Below, piece after piece: positions 23,463 to 27,029 of a stretch of 27,029 nt of DNA (positions are counted from its first letter, which is position 1; each line of letters starts with the position of its first letter). Both the position numbers and the translations under genes were made by a program. The stretch comes from Deltaproteobacteria bacterium. GTDB taxonomy: Bacteria; Desulfobacterota; Syntrophia; Syntrophales; UBA5619. The notes beneath the pieces were generated by a model that saw only the letters and a list, made by a program, of their open reading frames with translations, was not told the origin of the DNA and made no database searches. Location of the stretch: NCBI GenBank assembly GCA_026388345.1, contig JAPLJY010000112.1, positions 1-27,029 on the forward strand, read 5' to 3'.

Positions 23463-23859
23463 TGAAGGAACGGGCATTCATTCCCTTGGGCCTGGTCGTC
23501 CGCCCAGGTCGGGAGTTCGTGAAAATCCGCCCCCGGATTTGGGCCTTGCCGGACTGGTACCTATTCGGTGAGGGGGGCGGAGCAGCAGCAACCTTTCCCG
23601 TACCCTCAAGACGATGGCCCGGTACTGTATTGTGAGTATGGAAAAGGTGCGCCGAAATATCCGGCCGGTTGTCGGGGCAACGGATTTCACGGTTCAGTTC
23701 GGTTTGTACGCCTCTTCTCGCCGCGAACATGACGCAGGAGCCGTACGGATTTAGTCACCTCGAACCAGCGCACCTTTTGACCTTCATTCCGGCCGTCCTT
23801 GTTTATGATTGAGGATTACCCGGAACATGGACGGCCGCTTCCGGATTGCCTGCTGCTCG
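23463..23859 (+). repeat. Direct repeat R1 (about 397 bp), partner of R2
   Basis: Aligns with R2 (25165-25565) over its whole length, with scattered substitutions and small indels. It is a composite: the last 110 or so bases of the DUF4143 ATPase gene, then the 3' half of the TumA-like gene, then about 90 bases of a DUF4258-like gene. R1 and R2 flank the ATPase gene in the same orientation. Confidence 0.88.
23577..23754 (+). pseudogene. 3' half of the TumA-like gene (copy 2)
   Basis: From RSSSNLSRTLKTMARY to the stop TAG at 23752-23754 this copy keeps the reading frame of the gene at 20192, with a few changes (for example GIVRME to CIVSME). It has no start of its own and is joined to the ATPase 3' scrap out of frame. 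Confidence 0.85.
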
Positions 23860-23996
23860 GATTCGTCGATCCCGATCCGATTCATGCGGTCGTAGCCATT
23901 GCGCCCCGCGCCGGGGAGGCGCTGAAGGCAGAGACAGCCATCCTTCATTGTCATTGCAAATATACATTGTATTATTGCATAGAGAATGATAAATAG
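23799..23996 (+). pseudogene. DUF4258-like C-terminal fragment
   Basis: IEDYPEHGRPLPDCLLLGFVDPDPIHAVVAIAPRAG matches the C-terminal half of DUF4258 proteins (RelE-like fold, often toxins in small modules) as I remember them. The N-terminal half is missing, and the expected ITVYxP ending is replaced by unrelated sequence. The first part repeats at about 25490-25562. It stops 6 bases before the ATPase start. Confidence 0.5.
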
Positions 23997-24002
23997 GGGG
24001 CT

Positions 24003-25283
24003 ATGGATTACCTCAAACGTCATATCGCTCCGCTGCTGCTCTCCCGGCTCCGCCAGGACCGTATGCTGGTCCTGACGGGCTCCCGCCAGGTCGGCAAGAC
24101 GACCTTCTGCGAACGCCAACTGCCTCCGGAGCTGGACGTGTCCTACGCCTACATCTCTTTTGACGATCCCGACGAGCGGAATCGTTTCCAGAAAGCGGCT
24201 GTGTCGATTCTGGAGGGCCTGACGGCGCCGCTGGTCATCCTCGACGAGGTCCAGAAGATCCCGGGGCTCTTCGATCCCCTGAAGTTTGTCACTGATGGGC
24301 AGAGAAGACGTGGTGATCAAGCCGCCCCTCTGTTCGTGCTGACGGGCTCTTCCCAATTGCTCCTGATGAAGAACATCCGGGAGACCCTCGCGGGCCGCGT
24401 GGCGCTGTGCCACCTATATCCCTTCTCTCTGGCCGAGGTTGCCGAATGCCCGGCGCCGCACCTGCTGACCCGGATCTGGCAGACAAAGGCCGTTTCCGGC
24501 GACATGATCAAACGCTTTCACGCCCTTTCACCGGAAAAGGCGCGGCGGCTCCAGGGTCTGCGGGATAGACATCTTGCGTGGGGGGGCTATCCCGCCGTCT
24601 GGCAAAGGGAGAATGAATCTGAGCGGTTGAACTGGCTGAAGGATTATCGGAAAACGTATCTGGAGCGGGATGTGGCCGATGTGGGACAGGTCGCCGACAT
24701 CGACCAGTTCGCTTTGGCGCAGAAATTACTCTGCGCGAGAACGGCCAACCTTCTCTCGCTCAGTGAGGTAGCCCGCGACCTTGCCCTGTCGGTCAACACG
24801 GTGAAGCGTTATCTGCACCTGCTCGTCATGACTTTCCAGTGCTTTCTTCTGCAGCCATACTATGAAAACGTCGGCAAGCGGTTCATCAAGAGCCCGAAGG
24901 TCTATTTCGCCGATACCGGCCTGATGCGGGCCATCCTGGGGGATCTGTCCGTCGGCGGAGGCGCGATATACGAAACCTGGGTTTTCAACGAACTGACGAA
25001 ATGGAAGCAACTTCAATCCGTGGAACCGGAGCTTTTCTTTTACCGTACTGCGGCCGGTCGTGAGATCGACTTCCTGCTCGCCGGTGAAGGAGGGCTTTTG
25101 CCGATCGAAGTCAAGTCGCACGATCGGGTGTCGGCGGCGGACGGGCAGAGCCTGGAGGCGTTTCTGAAGGAACGGGCATCCGTTCCCTTGGGTCTGGTCG
25201 TCTACCCTGGACGGGAGTTCGTAGAAATCCGCCCCCGGATTTGGGCCTTGCCGGACTGGTATTTATTCGGCGAGGGGGACTGA
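24003..25283 (+). CDS. AAA_14 / DUF4143 ATPase with PD-(D/E)XK-like C-terminus
   Basis: 426 residues from ATG 24003, behind a GGGGG tract. Walker A is GSRQVGKTT (residues 26-34), Walker B is PLVILDEVQ, and a sensor-like VLTGSSQLLLMKNI follows. The middle region LAWGGYPAVW...YRKTYLERDV is the standard AAA_14 signature, then a winged helix (LLSLSEVARDLALSVNTVKRYL). The C-terminal DUF4143 domain shows YETWVFNEL, REIDFLLA and LLPIEVKS, the nuclease-like E..D..ExK pattern. These archaeal/bacterial ATPases are common in accessory regions, and their role is not settled. Lies inside direct repeats R1/R2; its own 3' end is part of R2. Confidence 0.9.
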   Translation: MDYLKRHIAPLLLSRLRQDRMLVLTGSRQVGKTTFCERQLPPELDVSYAYISFDDPDERNRFQKAAVSILEGLTAPLVILDEVQKIPGLFDPLKFVTDGQRRRGDQAAPLFVLTGSSQLLLMKNIRETLAGRVALCHLYPFSLAEVAECPAPHLLTRIWQTKAVSGDMIKRFHALSPEKARRLQGLRDRHLAWGGYPAVWQRENESERLNWLKDYRKTYLERDVADVGQVADIDQFALAQKLLCARTANLLSLSEVARDLALSVNTVKRYLHLLVMTFQCFLLQPYYENVGKRFIKSPKVYFADTGLMRAILGDLSVGGGAIYETWVFNELTKWKQLQSVEPELFFYRTAAGREIDFLLAGEGGLLPIEVKSHDRVSAADGQSLEAFLKERASVPLGLVVYPGREFVEIRPRIWALPDWYLFGEGD

Positions 25284-25565
25284 GCAGCAGCAACCTTTCC
25301 CGTACACCTCAAGGCGATGGCCCGGTACGGACGGTATTGTACGGATGGAAAAGTGTGCCGAAATATCCGGCCGGTTGTTGAGGCAACGGATTTCACGGTT
25401 CAGTTCGGTTTGTACGCCTCTTCTCGCCGCGAACAAGACGCGGACGCCGTACGGATTTAGTCAACTCGAACCAGTGCACCTTTTGACCTTCATTCCGGTA
25501 GTCCTTGTTCATAATTGAGGATTATCCGGAACATGGATGACAGTTTCCGGATTGCCTGCTACTCG
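25165..25565 (+). repeat. Direct repeat R2 (about 401 bp), partner of R1
   Basis: Begins inside the ATPase 3' end, continues through a third, frame-broken copy of the TumA-like 3' half (25282-25460) and ends in the DUF4258-like scrap. R2 is more decayed than R1 in the TumA part: small insertions near 25305-25340 disrupt the frame. See R1. Confidence 0.88.
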
Positions 25566-25566
25566 T

Positions 25567-25615
25567 GAGCGACCTTGAGCAGGTCTGGCAGCGCGTCCCG
25601 GAGCATGAAGCAGAG
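25567..25615 (+). pseudogene. Radical SAM gene scrap (copy of about 13096-13140)
   Basis: SDLEQVWQRVPEHEAE parallels RDIEQVWRRARENEAE of the radical SAM protein, with matching bases through GAGCAGGTCTGGC. Divergence is higher than in the scrap at 20099. It follows R2 immediately. Confidence 0.6.
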
Positions 25616-25692
25616 TATTGTAGTCAAAGCTCGTGGAAAAACGGGATATTTGGCCGCTTTCGTTTGGTAATGTTGGAGATACTTCAACAAGC

Positions 25693-25884
25693 CTTCTCTC
25701 TAAGCGCTACTTCCGCTTGGATGAGGTGGCTGTCTATTTCGCGATCTAGGCGCGGACTGTCTACCGCCTCTTGGACGAAGGCGATCTGCAGGCGAGTCGG
25801 ATCCGGGGCTGCGTTCGGGTGTCGGTGGAGGAGATCCGGAGGTTTGAGGAGATCCTTACTGGAAATGAGCATTACCCGAAGTGA
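25693..25884 (+). pseudogene. Excisionase/MerR-type helix-turn-helix protein with in-frame TAG
   Basis: The frame reads SKRYFRLDEVAVYFAI, then TAG (25747-25749), then ARTVYRLLDEGDLQASRIRG and CVRVSVEEIRRFEEILTG to a TGA at 25882-25884. This is the small winged helix of excisionase-family DNA-binding proteins, where the stop replaces a residue, often Ser or Gln, at the turn of the recognition helix. No ATG is seen at the expected start. It is a decayed remnant, perhaps of an integrative element. Confidence 0.65.
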
Positions 25885-25939
25885 TTCAAAATCGTTTTGA
25901 CGCATCTTTGCGGATTCCGGTTCTTACCGCGAACAAAGA

Positions 25940-26829
25940 TCAGCATGTGGAAGAGTCATAAATCACTGCACGATGAAACTTTAAAAATTTGGGATGAGGA
26001 GCGGATACATTATTCGAGGGCACTCGAATTTTCCCATTGGTGTTGAGAAGTTGATAAATTTTTGGAGGGACAATATTCTTCACTATGATATCGCCGGAGT
26101 CTGCCACTGAGATAAGGCCGTGGTCAAACATCCAATGGAAAGTGCGGCAAAGGGCAATGCCGTTTCTCACCGAATCGGGACCATTAAATTTAACAGGCCT
26201 GATATGAGCGGCCTCCACCTCCGTGATACCTCGGTCATTCTTTATAGTAATCCCTGTCATCGCACATGTTAAACCGTATTCCTCTTTCACTAACCTTGCG
26301 AAAGCAGCTTCACGAAAGGGTCTTTCGATAATTTGTTGAATGACGGGCCGTTTTGAATCAAAAATGACCAATGGTTCAGCAACTTCTTGCTTATTTTTTT
26401 CATTTATCTGTGCCAATCCAGCCGCAACAATAGCCTGATACTCGTCATCCTGAATAATTCTAACGGCCCTGCCAAATGCCCCTTTGTTGGTTGAACCATC
26501 ACCTTTTTTGAGCCCACTTTCGTAATAGTATGAGCCCATTTTGAAGGGAACCGGTGCCGAAAATTCCACATAGTTTTCTACGAAAGCATAGTAATGATCT
26601 TTCAAGGCAACATCTTCTTTGATGTGGGTTACACGGGCTGTTGCGAAGTAACATTGACGTCCTGCATGGCCGGCTGGCGAAAGGTCTTCTCTTCTTGGCT
26701 CGTAGTATACAATCCAATCACCGATTGTCAGGGTCGCTTGACGTAAATAGGTCTTTGGAAAATGATACATCAATTCAGGAAGGTCCTTGTAACTCGGAGT
26801 TATTTTGTAGTGAAAATTGCTTTTGCCAT
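25940..26829 (-). pseudogene. HNH endonuclease (COG3440-type, restriction-like), N-terminal frameshift
   Basis: The main frame (25940-26773, TTG or ATG start) encodes HFPKTYLRQATLTIGDWIVYYEPRRE, a central region, and a C-terminal HNH_2 nuclease: CAMTGITIKNDRGITEVEAAHI, then a segment ending SVRNGIALCRTFHWMFDHGL, with the HNH His in EAAHI and a later FHWMFDHG. These look like modification-dependent restriction enzymes with an N-terminal recognition domain. Directly upstream, ATG 26829 opens MAKAIFTTK and hits TAA, while the main frame reads ITPSYKDLPELMYHF; joining the two gives the usual N-terminus. One base missing in an A-run near 26803 explains it. If initiation occurs at 26773 or 26770, a slightly short protein could still be made. 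Confidence 0.7.
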
Positions 26830-27000
26830 AATCAGGTGCCTTGATTACAGGTCATCTTCCCCCGCCTTTAGCATTTTGTATGCAAATACACTGGTGTCCC
26901 AACGTTGATTTTTGATAGCATCCTAACTTCATAAAATATGGTTGTATTTGACGTAAAATGCCATTTATCGATTTGAAATTTTTCCCCCGAGTGTGCCAGT

Positions 27001-27024
27001 CTCCCTCATCTATGAATGAGGAGA
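27001..27024. repeat. Short inverted repeat at the window edge
   Basis: CTCCCTCAT and ATGAGGAG face each other around CTATGA. The element may extend past the right edge, so it cannot be classed. The remaining bases from 26830 are AT-rich and hold no gene; they may contain the promoter of the HNH gene. Confidence 0.3.
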
Positions 27025-27029
27025 CAACG

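Noticed and set aside
23784..24413. 209-codon minus-strand frame over the ATPase start
   Set aside because: Antisense to a clear AAA domain, no motif, no ribosome site.

Overview
The window reads as a bacterial accessory region, probably from a Desulfobacterota (former Deltaproteobacteria) organism. That placement is inference from style only: strong AAGGAGG ribosome sites, a WD40-caspase lipoprotein, a DUF4143 ATPase, TumA- and HicAB-type genes and many repeat remnants. No rRNA, tRNA, CRISPR array, integrase or intact transposase is visible.

Region 1 (1-8719) is a run of genes all on the + strand, mostly small, nearly all with their own Shine-Dalgarno. The spacers hold imperfect palindromes, and three share a stem with one unpaired A. 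One (6884-6946) has exactly complementary 7-bp ends fitting the RYYYAAC / GTTRRRY rule for integron attC sites; another (186-305) looks like an aadA-type attC with extra hairpins. I read this as a partly decayed integron cassette array. Contents: a partial hypothetical, a membrane-anchored hypothetical, DUF488, a catalytically degenerate gluzincin-like protein, an Ldh_2 dehydrogenase, a Tat-exported flavodoxin-ferredoxin, DUF3088, an NTF2-like protein, two membrane proteins, a decayed nucleotidyltransferase pair and an alpha/beta hydrolase whose 5' end is duplicated upstream.

Region 2 (8785-13899): a hybrid histidine kinase on the minus strand, a GC-rich B12-binding radical SAM gene on the plus strand, and a GNAT acetyltransferase on the minus strand.

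Region 3 (14145-18944): a 78-bp MITE with TAA target duplication, then a minus-strand group of exported proteins: a Cys-rich secreted protein, a lipoprotein with a seven-bladed WD40 propeller and a caspase-like domain, a DUF4410 lipoprotein with a stop codon in its signal peptide, and a DUF1566 protein.

Region 4 (19261-26829) is a mosaic of defence or toxin-antitoxin type genes and gene scraps: a REP-associated transposase tail, hicAB, an orphan TumA-like regulator, a small membrane-anchored protein with an internal TGA, htpG, a DUF4143 ATPase bracketed by about 400-bp direct repeats, an excisionase-like pseudogene and a COG3440-type HNH endonuclease with an N-terminal frameshift. Scraps of htpG, the ATPase, the TumA gene and the radical SAM gene are scattered here, nearly all from their 3' portions. 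Three single-gene modules in the window are bracketed by partial copies of a neighbouring gene.
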